Positions 10,577 through 19,176 are shown, counted from the first letter of the stretch. The stretch: 64,000 nt of DNA from Pseudoxanthomonas sp. J31 (GCF_000510725.1 NZ_AZNZ01000001.1:310001-374000), one strand, 5' to 3'. The notes: a model not told the origin generated them from the letters alone. Translations and numbers: made by a program.

Positions 10577-10644
10577 GCGCCCCCGGCCCCGGCCGGGGGC
10601 GCCTGGTTCCGGGGTCCGCGCGCGCGCGGACCCTTCCGTTTTCC
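10577..10644 (+). terminator. Double hairpin between the two S9 peptidase genes
   Basis: First hairpin: 12-bp perfect stem 10577-10588 / 10591-10602 with a CC loop. Second: 22-bp perfect palindrome 10612-10633 followed by a pyrimidine-rich TTCCGTTTTCC. The second looks like an intrinsic terminator. Read by eye. Confidence 0.6.
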
Positions 10645-10661
10645 ATCCCGGGACCGCATCG

Positions 10662-12815
10662 ATGAGAATGCCCTTCCTGTTCGCACTTGCCCTGCTGATG
10701 ACCACGCCCCCCGCCATCGCCGCCCCGCCCGACGCCGAGCGCAAGCCGTTCACGGTGACCGCCCCGTTCGGCGCCTCCCGCCAGGACGACTACTACTGGC
10801 TGCGCGACGACACCCGCCAGGACCGCCGCATGCTGGCCTACCTGGAGGCCGAGAACGCCTACGCCGACCAGCTGCTGGCGCCGCTGAAGCCGCTGCAGGA
10901 GAAGCTGTACGGGGAGATCGTCGCGCGCATCAAGCAGGACGACAGCTCGGTGCCGTACCGCGAGCGCGGCTGGTGGTACTACTCGCGCTACGAGAAGGGC
11001 AAGGACTACCCGGTCCACGCCCGCCGCAAGGACGGCCCCGGCGTGGACGCGGTCGCGATCCAGGCCGCCAACGAGGCCGGCGACTTCGCCGCCGAGCAGG
11101 TGCTGCTGGACGTCAACCAGCTGGCCGCCGGCAAGGACTACTTCAGCGTCGGCGACTACGAGGTCAGCCCCGACAACACCCTGCTGGCCTGGGCCGAGGA
11201 CGACGTCGGCCGCCGCCAGTACACCATCCGCTTCCGCAACCTGGCCACCGGCGAGGTCTACCCGGACACCATCAAGGGCGTCTCGCCCAACCTGGTGTGG
11301 GCCGACGACAACCGCACCCTGTTCTACGTCGAGAACGACCCGGAAACGCTGCTGACCGTGCGCGTGAAGAAGCACGTGCTGGGCACCCCGGCGGAGCAGG
11401 ACCAGCTGGTGTACGAGGAGGAGGACGATTCCTTCTACATGGGCATCGGCCGCACCCGCGACGACAAGTACATCACCATCGGCCTGGACAGCACCGTGTC
11501 CTCCGAGGTCCGCTACGCCCCGGCCGCGGACCCGCGCGAGTTCCGGGTGCTGGCGCCGCGCCAGCGCGACGTGGAGTACGACGCCGACCACCACGGCGGC
11601 CGCTGGGTGATCCGCACCAACGCCGACGGCGCCACCAACTTCAAGCTGGTCACCGCGCCCAGCGACGCCACCTCGCGCAAGCAGTGGCAGGACTGGCTGC
11701 CGCACGACCCCGAGGTGTTCATCGAGGAGTACGAGCTGTTCGACGGCTTCACCGCGGTCGGCGAGCGCTCCGGCGGCCTGGAGCGGGTGCGCATCCTGCG
11801 CGCCGACGGCAGCCAGCAGTACGTGGCGGCGGACGAGCCGGCCTACTCGATGGGCCTGTCGGTCAACGCCGAGCCGGACACCCAGTGGCTGCGCTACGGC
11901 TACACCTCGCTGACCACCCCGGCCACCACCTACGAGCTCAACGTGGCCACCGGCGAGCGCCGCCAGCTCAAGCAGCAGGCGGTGCCGGGCTACGACCCGT
12001 CGCAGTACGCCACCGAGCGGCTGTGGGTGGAGGCGCGCGACGGCGTGCGCATCCCGGTGTCGCTGGTCTACCGCAAGGGCTTCCGGAAGGACGGCACCGC
12101 GGCGCTGTTCCAGTACGCCTACGGCAGCTACGGCATCTCCATGGACCCGGGCTTCAACGGCCCGGTGGTGAGCCTGCTGGACCGCGGCGTGGTCTACGCC
12201 ATCGCCCACATCCGCGGCGGCCAGGAACTGGGCCGCAAGTGGTACGAGGACGGCAAGCTGCTGCGCAAGCAGAACACCTTCAACGACTTCGTCGACGTGA
12301 CCCGCGCCCTGGTCGCGCAGGGCTATGCCGCGCCGGGCCGGGTCGCGGCCATGGGCGGCAGTGCCGGCGGCCTGCTGATGGGCGCGGTGGCCAACCAGGC
12401 GCCGCAGGACTACAAGGTGATCGTGGCCCAGGTGCCCTTCGTGGACGTGGTCACCACCATGCTCGATCCGTCGATCCCGCTGACCACCAACGAGTACGAC
12501 GAGTGGGGCAACCCGGAGCAGCCGCAGTACTACGAGTACATGCTCAAGTACTCCCCGTACGACAACGTGCGCGCCCAGGCCTACCCGGCGATGTTCGTCG
12601 GCACCGGCCTGTGGGACTCGCAGGTGCAGTACTGGGAGCCGGCCAAGTGGGTGGCGAAGCTGCGCGACCTCAACACCGGCAGGGCGCCGATCGTGTTCCG
12701 CACCAACATGGACGCCGGCCACGGCGGCAAGTCCGGCCGCTTCCGCCGCTTCCGCGAGCAGGCCGAGTACTACGCCTTCGTGCTCGACCAGCTGGGCGTG
12801 GCCGAAAAGCCCTGA
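10662..12815 (+). CDS. Oligopeptidase B-like S9 peptidase, exported
   Basis: 717 residues, S9A family, closest in appearance to oligopeptidase B (protease II), which cleaves small peptides after Arg or Lys. Conserved N-terminal DDYYWLRDD region, beta-propeller, then the catalytic domain with GGSAGG (S567), D652 in GLWDSQV and H687 in DAGHGG, matching the OpB-type triad. Unlike cytosolic E. coli PtrB it starts with a hydrophobic signal-like segment (residues 1-21, ending IAA), implying periplasmic action. A second ATG lies two codons downstream. The preceding S9 gene belongs to another subfamily, so this pair is not a recent duplication. Confidence 0.93.
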   Translation: MRMPFLFALALLMTTPPAIAAPPDAERKPFTVTAPFGASRQDDYYWLRDDTRQDRRMLAYLEAENAYADQLLAPLKPLQEKLYGEIVARIKQDDSSVPYRERGWWYYSRYEKGKDYPVHARRKDGPGVDAVAIQAANEAGDFAAEQVLLDVNQLAAGKDYFSVGDYEVSPDNTLLAWAEDDVGRRQYTIRFRNLATGEVYPDTIKGVSPNLVWADDNRTLFYVENDPETLLTVRVKKHVLGTPAEQDQLVYEEEDDSFYMGIGRTRDDKYITIGLDSTVSSEVRYAPAADPREFRVLAPRQRDVEYDADHHGGRWVIRTNADGATNFKLVTAPSDATSRKQWQDWLPHDPEVFIEEYELFDGFTAVGERSGGLERVRILRADGSQQYVAADEPAYSMGLSVNAEPDTQWLRYGYTSLTTPATTYELNVATGERRQLKQQAVPGYDPSQYATERLWVEARDGVRIPVSLVYRKGFRKDGTAALFQYAYGSYGISMDPGFNGPVVSLLDRGVVYAIAHIRGGQELGRKWYEDGKLLRKQNTFNDFVDVTRALVAQGYAAPGRVAAMGGSAGGLLMGAVANQAPQDYKVIVAQVPFVDVVTTMLDPSIPLTTNEYDEWGNPEQPQYYEYMLKYSPYDNVRAQAYPAMFVGTGLWDSQVQYWEPAKWVAKLRDLNTGRAPIVFRTNMDAGHGGKSGRFRRFREQAEYYAFVLDQLGVAEKP

Positions 12816-12899
12816 CCCGGGCGCGTGCGCGGGCCTGCCGCCCGCGCACGCCATGCCGTCCGTGGCCGGGCGGCCACGGACGCGCCACGCCCGCCGGCC

Positions 12900-12905
12900 T
12901 ATGAT
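12900..12905 (+). promoter_or_regulatory. -10 hexamer of the DUF454 gene, leaderless configuration
   Basis: TATGAT, six bases before the ATG at 12912, no Shine-Dalgarno sequence between. Part of the recurring leaderless set. Confidence 0.55.
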
Positions 12906-12911
12906 GCGCCG

Positions 12912-13322
12912 ATGGGCAACCGCGACCGCTTCCGCTGGGCCTGGTGGCTGCTGGCCTACGCCAGCCTCGGCGTGGGCATCCTCGGCATCTTCCTGCCGGG
13001 CCTGCCGACCACGGTCTTCATCCTGGTCGCGGCCTGGGCCGCGGCACGCGGCTCCGAGCGGCTGGAACGGCGGCTGCTGGAGCATCCGCGCTTCGGTCCG
13101 GTGATTGGCGCCTGGCGCCAGCACCGCGCGGTACCACGCCGGGCCAAATGGGCGGCGACCTGGGCGATGCTCGCCTGCGCCGCGGTCCTGCTGGGGGTGA
13201 TGCTGGCCGTGCCCTCGCACCGCGCCTGGATGGTGGTGCTGCCGGTTGCCTGCATGGCCGTGGTCGGCACCTGGCTGTGGCTGCGCCCGGAGCCACCGGA
13301 GGGCGCCGATCCGCCGCCGTGA
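12912..13322 (+). CDS. DUF454 (YbaN-like) inner-membrane protein
   Basis: 136-residue membrane protein. Hydrophobic N-terminal hairpin about residues 8-42 containing the characteristic [13 protein letters not shown] loop, an amphipathic basic middle ([16 protein letters not shown]), and two more membrane segments about 80-98 and 103-122. This pattern matches the YbaN/DUF454 family, whose function is unknown. The start follows a TATGAT box by 6 bp. Confidence 0.85.
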   Translation: MGNRDRFRWAWWLLAYASLGVGILGIFLPGLPTTVFILVAAWAAARGSERLERRLLEHPRFGPVIGAWRQHRAVPRRAKWAATWAMLACAAVLLGVMLAVPSHRAWMVVLPVACMAVVGTWLWLRPEPPEGADPPP

Positions 13323-13359
13323 ATGGCAGCCGGCGAACCGGCCTGCACCAGCGCGTCGC

Positions 13360-13365
13360 TATACT
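13360..13365 (+). promoter_or_regulatory. -10 hexamer of lptM, leaderless configuration
   Basis: TATACT lies 6 bp upstream of the lptM ATG at 13372. No ribosome-binding sequence fits in the gap. Likely also drives the following dapF and DUF484 genes. Confidence 0.6.
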
Positions 13366-13371
13366 CGGCGC

Positions 13372-13617
13372 ATGGACACCATCCGACGTTCCGCCTTCCT
13401 CCTGGCACTTGCCGCGCTGCCGCTGCTGGCCGCCTGCGGCAACAAGGGCCCGCTGGTCATGCCGCAGAAGCCGGTCCCGGTCGAGGACCCGGCGCCCGCG
13501 CCGCCGGCCAGTTCCCCGGTGGAGCCGGACGCGCCCGCGCCGGGCGACGTTCCCACCACCCCGGCCGAGCCGCTGCCCGTGCCGGAGGACGCAGGCGCGG
13601 ACGATGGCGATGGCTGA
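13372..13617 (+). CDS. lptM: LPS-assembly lipoprotein LptM (YifL-type)
   Basis: 81-residue lipoprotein. Signal peptide with lipobox LLAAC (cysteine at residue 22) directly followed by GNKGPLVMP, the family hallmark, then a proline/alanine/acidic low-complexity tail. LptM assists maturation of the LptD/E lipopolysaccharide export pore in the outer membrane (known for E. coli). Its 3' end overlaps the dapF start; an upstream lptM-dapF order is common in gamma-proteobacteria. The tail is longer than in E. coli, where the protein has about 67 residues. Confidence 0.88.
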   Translation: MDTIRRSAFLLALAALPLLAACGNKGPLVMPQKPVPVEDPAPAPPASSPVEPDAPAPGDVPTTPAEPLPVPEDAGADDGDG

Positions 13618-14449
13618 GCGCCTGCGCTTCAGCAAGATGCACGGGGCCGGCAACGACTTCGTCGTGCTGGACCTGCGCGATGGCAGCCCACCGCCGGACG
13701 CGGCACTGGCCGCGCGCCTGGCCGACCGCCACCGCGGCGTGGGCTGCGACCAGATCCTGACCATCGAGCCGCCGCGCAGCGCCGGCGCGGTGGCCGCCTA
13801 CCGCATCTGGAACGCCGACGGCAGCCCCTCGGGGCAGTGCGGCAACGGCGCGCGCTGCGTGGCCGCCTGGCTGGTGCGCGACGGTGCCGCCCGCGGCGAA
13901 CGCTTCGTGGTCGACAGCCCCGCCGGCATCCACCAGGTGCAGGTACTGGGCGACGACCGCTACGCGGTCGACATGGGGGCGCCGCGCTTCGCCCCGGCTG
14001 CGGTGCCGCTGGCCGGGTTCGAGGCCGAGGCGGCGGAGTACGCGCTGGAGCTCGATGGCCGCCGCGTCGTGTTTGGCGCGGTGTCGATGGGCAATCCGCA
14101 CGCGGTGATCGAGGTAGGCGACGTGGGCACAGCCGACGTGGCCGGGCTTGGCGCCGCCCTGCAGGCCTCGCCCGCGTTCCCGCAGTCGGTCAACGTGGGC
14201 TTCGCCCAGGTGCTGGCGCCGGACCACGTGCGCCTGCGCGTGTACGAGCGCGGCGTGGGCGAGACCCTGGCCTGCGGCAGCGGCGCCTGCGCCGCGGTGG
14301 CCGCGCTGGTGCGGCGCGGCCGCATCGCGCGGCAGGCCACGGTGTCGTTGCCGGGCGGGGACCTGCGCATCGGCTGGGCGGCCGACGACGCACCGATCAT
14401 CATGGCCGGACCGGCCGCATTCGTATTCGAAGGGGAGTGGCAGGCATGA
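13604..14449 (+). CDS. dapF: Diaminopimelate epimerase
   Basis: Interconverts LL- and meso-diaminopimelate for lysine and peptidoglycan synthesis. 281 residues from the ATG at 13604 (a second ATG at 13610 is equally possible; both overlap the lptM end). Seen: [13 protein letters not shown] opening, [10 protein letters not shown] with C79, and TLACGSGAC with C224, the two catalytic cysteines acting as acid and base. Its TGA overlaps the ATG of the DUF484 gene (ATGA), indicating translational coupling. Confidence 0.97.
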   Translation: MAMAERLRFSKMHGAGNDFVVLDLRDGSPPPDAALAARLADRHRGVGCDQILTIEPPRSAGAVAAYRIWNADGSPSGQCGNGARCVAAWLVRDGAARGERFVVDSPAGIHQVQVLGDDRYAVDMGAPRFAPAAVPLAGFEAEAAEYALELDGRRVVFGAVSMGNPHAVIEVGDVGTADVAGLGAALQASPAFPQSVNVGFAQVLAPDHVRLRVYERGVGETLACGSGACAAVAALVRRGRIARQATVSLPGGDLRIGWAADDAPIIMAGPAAFVFEGEWQA

Positions 14450-15126
14450 GCGAGACCCAGGAGAAACTCGGCGCGCACGAGGTGGCTGCCTGGCTGCGCC
14501 GGCACCCGGATTTCCTCAAGCAGTTCCCCGACCTGGCGCAAAGCCTGGTGGTGCCGCGCGAGGACGGACGCACCGCCTCGCTGGCCAGCTACCAGCTGGA
14601 GGTGCTGCGGGAGAAGAACCGCGAGCTGTCGCGGCGGCTGGCCGACCTGTCGGCCAACGCCCAGGTCAACGAGCAGCTGGCGGTGCGCACCCACCAGCTG
14701 ACCCTGTCGCTGATGCGCCAGGACAGCCGCGCCGAGACCCTGCGCGCGATGGCCGCCTCGCTGGCCGAGGACTTCGCCGGCGACCTGGTGCGGATCGTCT
14801 CGTTCCGCCCGGTGGCGGGCCTGGAGGACGCCGAGTGGCTGCGCGTGGTGGCCGAGGACGCGCCGGAACTGGGCGCGTTCCGCGACGCGCTGGCCTCCGG
14901 CGAGCCGCTGTGCGGGCGCCTGCAAGCGGACAAGAACGCGGTGCTGTACGGGCAGGCGCGCGAGCAGGTGCAGTCCAGCGCGTTGCTGCCGCTGGCCGGC
15001 ACCGGCCTGGTCGCGGTCGGCAGCCACGACCCGAACCGCTTCTACCCGGGCATGGGCACCCTGTTCCTGCGCATGATGGGCGAGGCCCTGGCCACCGCGC
15101 TGGCGCGCTTCGACGCCCAGCCCTGA
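14446..15126 (+). CDS. DUF484 (YigA-like) family protein
   Basis: 226-residue cytoplasmic protein: N-terminal segment [14 protein letters not shown] typical of DUF484, a coiled-coil stretch about residues 45-85 ([15 protein letters not shown]), and a C-terminal GAF-like domain. Located between dapF and xerC as in many gamma-proteobacteria (dapF-yigA-xerC). Starts within the dapF stop codon. Function is not established for the family; a sensor or adaptor role is only a guess from the GAF-like fold. Confidence 0.88.
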   Translation: MSETQEKLGAHEVAAWLRRHPDFLKQFPDLAQSLVVPREDGRTASLASYQLEVLREKNRELSRRLADLSANAQVNEQLAVRTHQLTLSLMRQDSRAETLRAMAASLAEDFAGDLVRIVSFRPVAGLEDAEWLRVVAEDAPELGAFRDALASGEPLCGRLQADKNAVLYGQAREQVQSSALLPLAGTGLVAVGSHDPNRFYPGMGTLFLRMMGEALATALARFDAQP

Positions 15127-15159
15127 GCCCGGCACGCGCCCGCCGCGCCGCGGCGGGCG

Positions 15160-15165
15160 CATGAT
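15160..15165 (+). promoter_or_regulatory. -10 hexamer upstream of xerC leader ORF
   Basis: CATGAT, followed after 7 bp by an ATG at 15173 that opens a seven-codon ORF ending at xerC. Spacing matches the leaderless arrangement seen at other genes in this window. Confidence 0.45.
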
Positions 15166-15172
15166 GCGACCC

Positions 15173-15196
15173 ATGTCCCCGGCCCCGGCGCCATGA
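15173..15196 (+). CDS. Possible seven-codon leader peptide coupled to xerC
   Basis: ATG TCC CCG GCC CCG GCG CCA TGA encodes MSPAPAP. The first base of its ATG lies 7 bp past a CATGAT box, and its TGA overlaps the xerC ATG as ATGA (15193-15196). No Shine-Dalgarno sequence precedes xerC itself apart from GC-rich DNA. Could serve a leaderless transcript to bring ribosomes to xerC, with consecutive proline codons that may slow translation. Hypothetical; could be chance. Confidence 0.35.
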   Translation: MSPAPAP

Positions 15197-16074
15197 CCAC
15201 GAACGGCATCGACGATTTCCTCGAGCACCTGCGGGTGGAGCGGGCGATGTCGCCGCACACCCTGGACGCCTACCAGCGCGACCTGCAGGCGCTGCAGGAC
15301 TGGGCTGCCGCGCGCGGCGCCGCGGCCGCCCGCCTGGACGGCGCGCAGCTGCGCGAGTTCATCGCCAGCGAGCACCGCCGCGGGCTGTCGCCGACCAGCC
15401 TGCAGCGGCGCCTGTCCGCCTGCCGCAGCTACTACGCCTGGCTGCTGAAGCACGGCGCGATCGCCGCCAGCCCGGCCACCGGCCTGCGCGCGCCGCGCGC
15501 CCCGCGCAAGCTGCCCCAGGTGCTGGACGTGGACGAGGCGGTGCAGCTGGTGGAAGTGGACACCGACGCCCCGTTGGGCCTGCGCGACCGTGCCCTGCTG
15601 GAACTGTTCTATTCCTCCGGCCTGCGCCTGAGCGAGCTGTGCGCGCTGCGCTGGCGCGACCTGCAGCTGGAGGAAGGACTGGTCACGGTGCTCGGCAAGG
15701 GCAGCCGCCAGCGCACCGTGCCGGTGGGCTCGCACGCGCGCCGCGCGCTGCAGGAGTGGCGCAAGTCCACCGGTGCAGGCGCCGACGATTTCGTGTTCCC
15801 CGGCCGCGGCGGCCGCCCGATCAGCCCGCGCGCGGTGCAGGTGCGGATCCGCCAGCTGGCCGCGCGCCAGGGGCTGTTCAAGCACGTGCACCCGCACATG
15901 CTGCGGCACAGCTTCGCCAGCCACGTGCTGGAGTCCTCCGGCGACCTGCGCGGCGTGCAGGAACTGCTCGGCCATGCCGACATCGCCACCACCCAGATCT
16001 ATACCCACCTCGATTTCCAGCACCTGGCGAAGGTCTACGACGCCGCGCACCCGCGCGCCCGGCGCAAGGGCTAG
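15193..16074 (+). CDS. xerC: Tyrosine recombinase XerC
   Basis: 293-residue site-specific recombinase that with XerD resolves chromosome dimers at dif. N-terminal SAM-like DNA-binding domain (about 5-90) and C-terminal catalytic domain with R145 (SGLRLSE), K169 (GKGSRQR), H235 and R238 (HMLRH), H261 ([10 protein letters not shown]) and nucleophile Y270 (YTH). All six catalytic positions are present. Follows DUF484 by 66 bp, with a -10-like box and a mini-ORF between. In many relatives hslVU follows directly; here about 3 kb intervenes. Confidence 0.96.
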   Translation: MTTNGIDDFLEHLRVERAMSPHTLDAYQRDLQALQDWAAARGAAAARLDGAQLREFIASEHRRGLSPTSLQRRLSACRSYYAWLLKHGAIAASPATGLRAPRAPRKLPQVLDVDEAVQLVEVDTDAPLGLRDRALLELFYSSGLRLSELCALRWRDLQLEEGLVTVLGKGSRQRTVPVGSHARRALQEWRKSTGAGADDFVFPGRGGRPISPRAVQVRIRQLAARQGLFKHVHPHMLRHSFASHVLESSGDLRGVQELLGHADIATTQIYTHLDFQHLAKVYDAAHPRARRKG

Positions 16075-16221
16075 CGGCGGGCGGCGCAGGCCGGCCCGGA
16101 GATGCCCCGCAGGCGATTCCGGCGTACCCTGCCTGCGTCGCCCCGCCGGGTTCCAGCGGCGGGCCATCCTGGGCAGGGTAGCGCCGCAACCGGCAGCGCC
16201 CGCGGGCAGTGGAGGACGAGG

Positions 16222-16614
16222 ATGCATTCCCGCGACGAGAAGCTGTGGACCGTGCTGCGCCTCGTGCTGGCGGTGCTGATCGCCGCGCATGGCTGGGCAC
16301 GCCTGTTCGCCGGCGCGGTGGCGCCGTTCGGGCAGTGGCTGGACGGCCTGGGCTTCATGATCGGACCGGTGATCGCCTGGGGCGTGACGCTGTACGAGAT
16401 CGTCGGCTCGGCCCTGTTCGCGCTGCGCCGTTTGGTGTTCCCGCTGAGCCTGGGCTTTGCCGCGATCTACCTGGCGGGACTGGTGCTGGTGCACCTGCCC
16501 GAGGGCTGGTTCGTGGTCGGCCTGGGCCGCAACGGCATGGAGTACAGCGTGCTGCTGGTCTGCGCCCTGCTATGCGTGGGCACGCATTACCGGGAGTCGC
16601 GACCGCGCTCCTGA
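16222..16614 (+). CDS. DoxX-family membrane protein
   Basis: 130 residues with about four hydrophobic segments (11-29, 43-65, 71-90, 103-120) and the DoxX-like HGWARLFAGAV and YEIVGSALF stretches. GGAGGA stands 5 bp before the ATG. DoxX proteins are small membrane proteins tied in places to redox or thiosulfate metabolism; no specific role can be deduced here. The next gene starts 23 bp downstream. Confidence 0.8.
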   Translation: MHSRDEKLWTVLRLVLAVLIAAHGWARLFAGAVAPFGQWLDGLGFMIGPVIAWGVTLYEIVGSALFALRRLVFPLSLGFAAIYLAGLVLVHLPEGWFVVGLGRNGMEYSVLLVCALLCVGTHYRESRPRS

Positions 16615-16637
16615 AGCCCGGCACCCGGAGGCTACCA

Positions 16638-16961
16638 ATGAAGCCGGAACAACTGCGCCAGTACGCGCTCTCACTGCCGGAGGCCAGCGAGGCCCCGCAC
16701 TTCGACTACGCCTCGTTCCGGGTCGGGGGCAGGATCTTCGCGACCATGCCGCCGGACGGCAAGCACGCGCACCTCTTCCTCGACGACGAGCAGCGGGAAC
16801 TGGCGGTCCGTTTGCATCCGGCCTGGGTCGAGACCCTGACCTGGGGCAGCAAGGCGGTGGGGGTGCGCATCCGCCTGGCCGGCGCCAACCCGAAGATCGT
16901 GGCCGCGCTGGTCCGCCTGGCCTGGGAGCGCCGGGCGCCCAGGGCGCTGCGCGGCGGCTGA
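16638..16961 (+). CDS. MmcQ/YjbR-family small protein
   Basis: 107 residues with the family's features: N-terminal LRQYALSLPEASEAPHF, then FRVGGRIFATM, and a central VRLHPAWVETLTWGSKAVGVRI. These proteins have a CyaY-like fold and a predicted DNA-binding or helper role, with no firm biochemical function. Soluble, no signal peptide. CCCGGAGG upstream of the ATG supports the start. Convergent with the minus-strand gene that ends at 17022. Confidence 0.85.
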   Translation: MKPEQLRQYALSLPEASEAPHFDYASFRVGGRIFATMPPDGKHAHLFLDDEQRELAVRLHPAWVETLTWGSKAVGVRIRLAGANPKIVAALVRLAWERRAPRALRGG

Positions 16962-17021
16962 GGCGCCGGGACGCCGCAGCCGCGTGCCAGCGGCGCTGGC
17001 CAGGATCGAAGTTCCGGCCGC

Positions 17022-17429
17022 TCAGTCGCGCCGCAGCAGCCACCAGGCCGCCAGCCCGATGCCCAGCCCGGCGATGATGGCCTTGGCCGGCGAGCGGCGC
17101 ACGTCCTGGCACAGGCCCTCGACGATGTTCACCCGGTCGGCGGCAACCAGCGCCAACCAGTGGCCGATGTCGTTCTCGCTGCGGCGGAAGGCGGCGCGGC
17201 GGATCGCGCCGCTGAGGCCCTTCGGTGGAAGGCGGGTGCCGAACGTGCGCGAATGCTCCGGCCGCTCGACCGACTTGAGCACCTCGACGGTCATCGGCTG
17301 CCGCGGCGGCGGCTCGCTCCACGGCACGTCCAGCCGTGGTGGGGTGCGTTCCATTGGCACAGCCGGGCGGTTCCCGCGTTCCAGGTCCGAACCCCAGCCG
17401 GGGATGTGGGCGTAGCTGCTGCGATCCAT
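17022..17429 (-). CDS. Hypothetical protein with C-terminal membrane anchor, downstream of ADH
   Basis: 135 residues, not recognised. Proline- and arginine-rich soluble N-terminal half, a central amphipathic part (SENDIGHWLALVAADRVN) and one C-terminal hydrophobic segment (about 117-132) ending LLRRD, as in tail-anchored proteins. The start at 17429 is preceded by AGGAG; a longer start at 17456 would overlap the dehydrogenase stop codon. Probably co-transcribed with the zinc dehydrogenase 24 bp upstream, and may work with it, but no function can be assigned. Confidence 0.7.
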   Translation of the reverse strand: MDRSSYAHIPGWGSDLERGNRPAVPMERTPPRLDVPWSEPPPRQPMTVEVLKSVERPEHSRTFGTRLPPKGLSGAIRRAAFRRSENDIGHWLALVAADRVNIVEGLCQDVRRSPAKAIIAGLGIGLAAWWLLRRD

Positions 17430-17452
17430 GGTCTGCTCCTGTGCGCGCCGGC

Positions 17453-18613
17453 TCATGCTTCCGCCCGCGCCGAAGGCGGGACCAGCACGGTCTTGATGCA
17501 GTTGTCGCGCTTGTTGACGAAGATGTCGTAGGCGTCGGCCACGTCCTCCAGCGGGATGCGGTGGGTGATGACCTCGCGCGGGGAGATGTGGCCTGCGCGG
17601 ATGTGCTCGATCAGCCGCGGCAGGTGGCGCTTCACGCTGGCCTGGTTCATGCGCAGGGTCAGGCCCTTGTTCACCGCGTTGCCGATCGGAATCATGTTGA
17701 AGGTCGGCCCATAGACACCGACGATCGAAATGCGCCCGCCCTTGCGCGCGCTGTTGATTGCCCAGTGCAGGGCGATCGGCGAGCCGGCCTGCAGCATCAG
17801 GATCTTCCCGGTGATGCCGTGGAACGCGCTGCCGGTGGCGTCGCAGCCGACCGCGTCGATGCACACGTCCGCGCCCAGCCAGTCGGTGATCTTCTTCAGG
17901 TGGGTGGCGACGTCATCGGCCTCGCGGAAGTTGACCGTCTCGGCGTGGGCGAACTTCTTCGCGAACTCCAGGCGGTAGTCCTCGCAGTCGACCACGATCA
18001 CCCGGCCGGCGCCGAAGAACCACGCGCTCTTGGCCGCGAACAGGCCGACCGGACCGGCGCCGAACACGACCACGGTGTCGCCCTCGCGGATGCTGCCCAT
18101 CTCCGCGGCCTGGTAGCCGGTGGGGAAGGCGTCGGTCAGCAGCACCGCGTCCTCGATGTGGATGTCCTCGGGGATCACGGTCGGGCCGACGTCGGCGAAG
18201 GGCACGCGCACGTACTCGGCCTGGCCGCCGTCGTAGCCGCCGGCGGTATGGGTGTAACCGTAGAAGCCACCCATTGCGCTGGCCTGCGAATTGACGTTGT
18301 GGCAGTTGCCGTACAGCTCCTTCTGGCAGAAATAGCAGCTGCCGCAGAAGATGTTGAACGGCACCAGCACCCGGTCGCCCACCTTCAGGTTCTGCACCGA
18401 GGGCCCGACTTCCTCGACCACGCCGCAGAACTCGTGGCCGATGATCGAGCCGACCCGGGTGTCGGGCACCAGGCCGTTGTAGATATGGATGTCCGATCCG
18501 CAGATGCAGGTGCGGGTGACGCGCACGATGGCATCGTTCGGATGCTCGATCTCCGGCTCGGCGACATGCTCGATGCGCATCTTGCGGGGGCGGCGGTAGG
18601 TGGTGGCCAGCAT
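17453..18613 (-). CDS. Zinc-dependent alcohol dehydrogenase (formaldehyde dehydrogenase-like)
   Basis: 386-residue medium-chain dehydrogenase. Catalytic zinc site C38 (TCICGSD) and H60-E61 (GHEFCG); structural zinc cysteines C90, C93, C96 and C104; Rossmann glycine motif VVFGAGPVGL about 185-195. The length and the pattern of a large insert after the structural zinc loop fit the FDH-like class that includes glutathione-independent formaldehyde dehydrogenases; substrate not provable. GGAGAT precedes the ATG at 18613. The frame stays open upstream to 19087 but that part is low-complexity Arg/Pro/Ala and is not taken as coding. Confidence 0.9.
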   Translation of the reverse strand: MLATTYRRPRKMRIEHVAEPEIEHPNDAIVRVTRTCICGSDIHIYNGLVPDTRVGSIIGHEFCGVVEEVGPSVQNLKVGDRVLVPFNIFCGSCYFCQKELYGNCHNVNSQASAMGGFYGYTHTAGGYDGGQAEYVRVPFADVGPTVIPEDIHIEDAVLLTDAFPTGYQAAEMGSIREGDTVVVFGAGPVGLFAAKSAWFFGAGRVIVVDCEDYRLEFAKKFAHAETVNFREADDVATHLKKITDWLGADVCIDAVGCDATGSAFHGITGKILMLQAGSPIALHWAINSARKGGRISIVGVYGPTFNMIPIGNAVNKGLTLRMNQASVKRHLPRLIEHIRAGHISPREVITHRIPLEDVADAYDIFVNKRDNCIKTVLVPPSARAEA

Positions 18614-19119
18614 TGGGATCTCCACTCGGATTGCTGCGCCGGGGGCCCGGCCAGGCGTACGACCTTGGCGCCAGAGCCGTGAACAGCACGCGTCGCCGAC
18701 GTGGCGGGGGCGTGGAGGTGCCGCGCCGGAGCCTGCACGTTCTGCAGTGCCGACGGTCCGGCAGATGCTCCGCAGCCGCCTGCCAGCCGCCGCGGGCCGG
18801 ACCCGCGGGCGGCAGGCCGCCAATCGCGGGCAGGAACCCGGCCGGTGCCGCGTCCGCGTGCGGTGGATGGACTTGCGGCGACGCGGCCTTGCCGGGCCCG
18901 TGGAAGGGGATCGCACGCGCAGCTGCCAGCGAGGCGTCGCGTGCGGAGACTGCCCGCCGCGGTCCCGGTTGCCGCGAGCGGTGGACTGCTGGGCTGCGGC
19001 CTGGATGGCGTGGCGATGGCGGGCCTGGCCTGGCCCCGGTGGGGATCCGGGCCCTGGATGCCCGATGGGCTTGCGCGCGGTGGTCATCGCCGGCGGGCGC
19101 CAGGCCTGGCGGCGGCCGG
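18614..19119. other. Non-coding gap between divergent ADH and hslV genes
   Basis: About 506 bp of very GC-rich DNA with no convincing gene: the open frames across it are arginine/proline/alanine-rich and lack ribosome sites or recognisable families. It must hold the promoter of the dehydrogenase operon on the minus strand; no clear hexamers were seen for it. The hslV promoter lies at its right end. It may be a remnant of a lost gene. Confidence 0.6.
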
Positions 19120-19147
19120 CTTGAACCGGTCCGGGTCAGCCCCCACT
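19120..19147 (+). promoter_or_regulatory. Candidate sigma-32 heat-shock promoter of hslVU
   Basis: CTTGAAC at 19120-19126, a 14-bp spacer, then CCCCACT at 19141-19147. This is close to the sigma-32 consensus CTTGAAA / CCCCAT with a 13-15 bp spacer, and it stands about 30 bp before the hslV start, as expected for a heat-shock operon. Confidence 0.7.
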
Positions 19148-19176
19148 GAGGGAGCTATCGATCCCCGGAGTGCCGC

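Noticed and set aside
15193-16074. XerC as an integrase marking a mobile island
   Set aside because: Its neighbours dapF and DUF484 are the normal chromosomal context of housekeeping xerC; no att repeats or cargo were seen.
18614-19087. N-terminal extension of the zinc dehydrogenase to 544 residues
   Set aside because: Arg/Pro/Ala-rich low complexity without family similarity; the ATG at 18613 has a ribosome site and begins the conserved protein.
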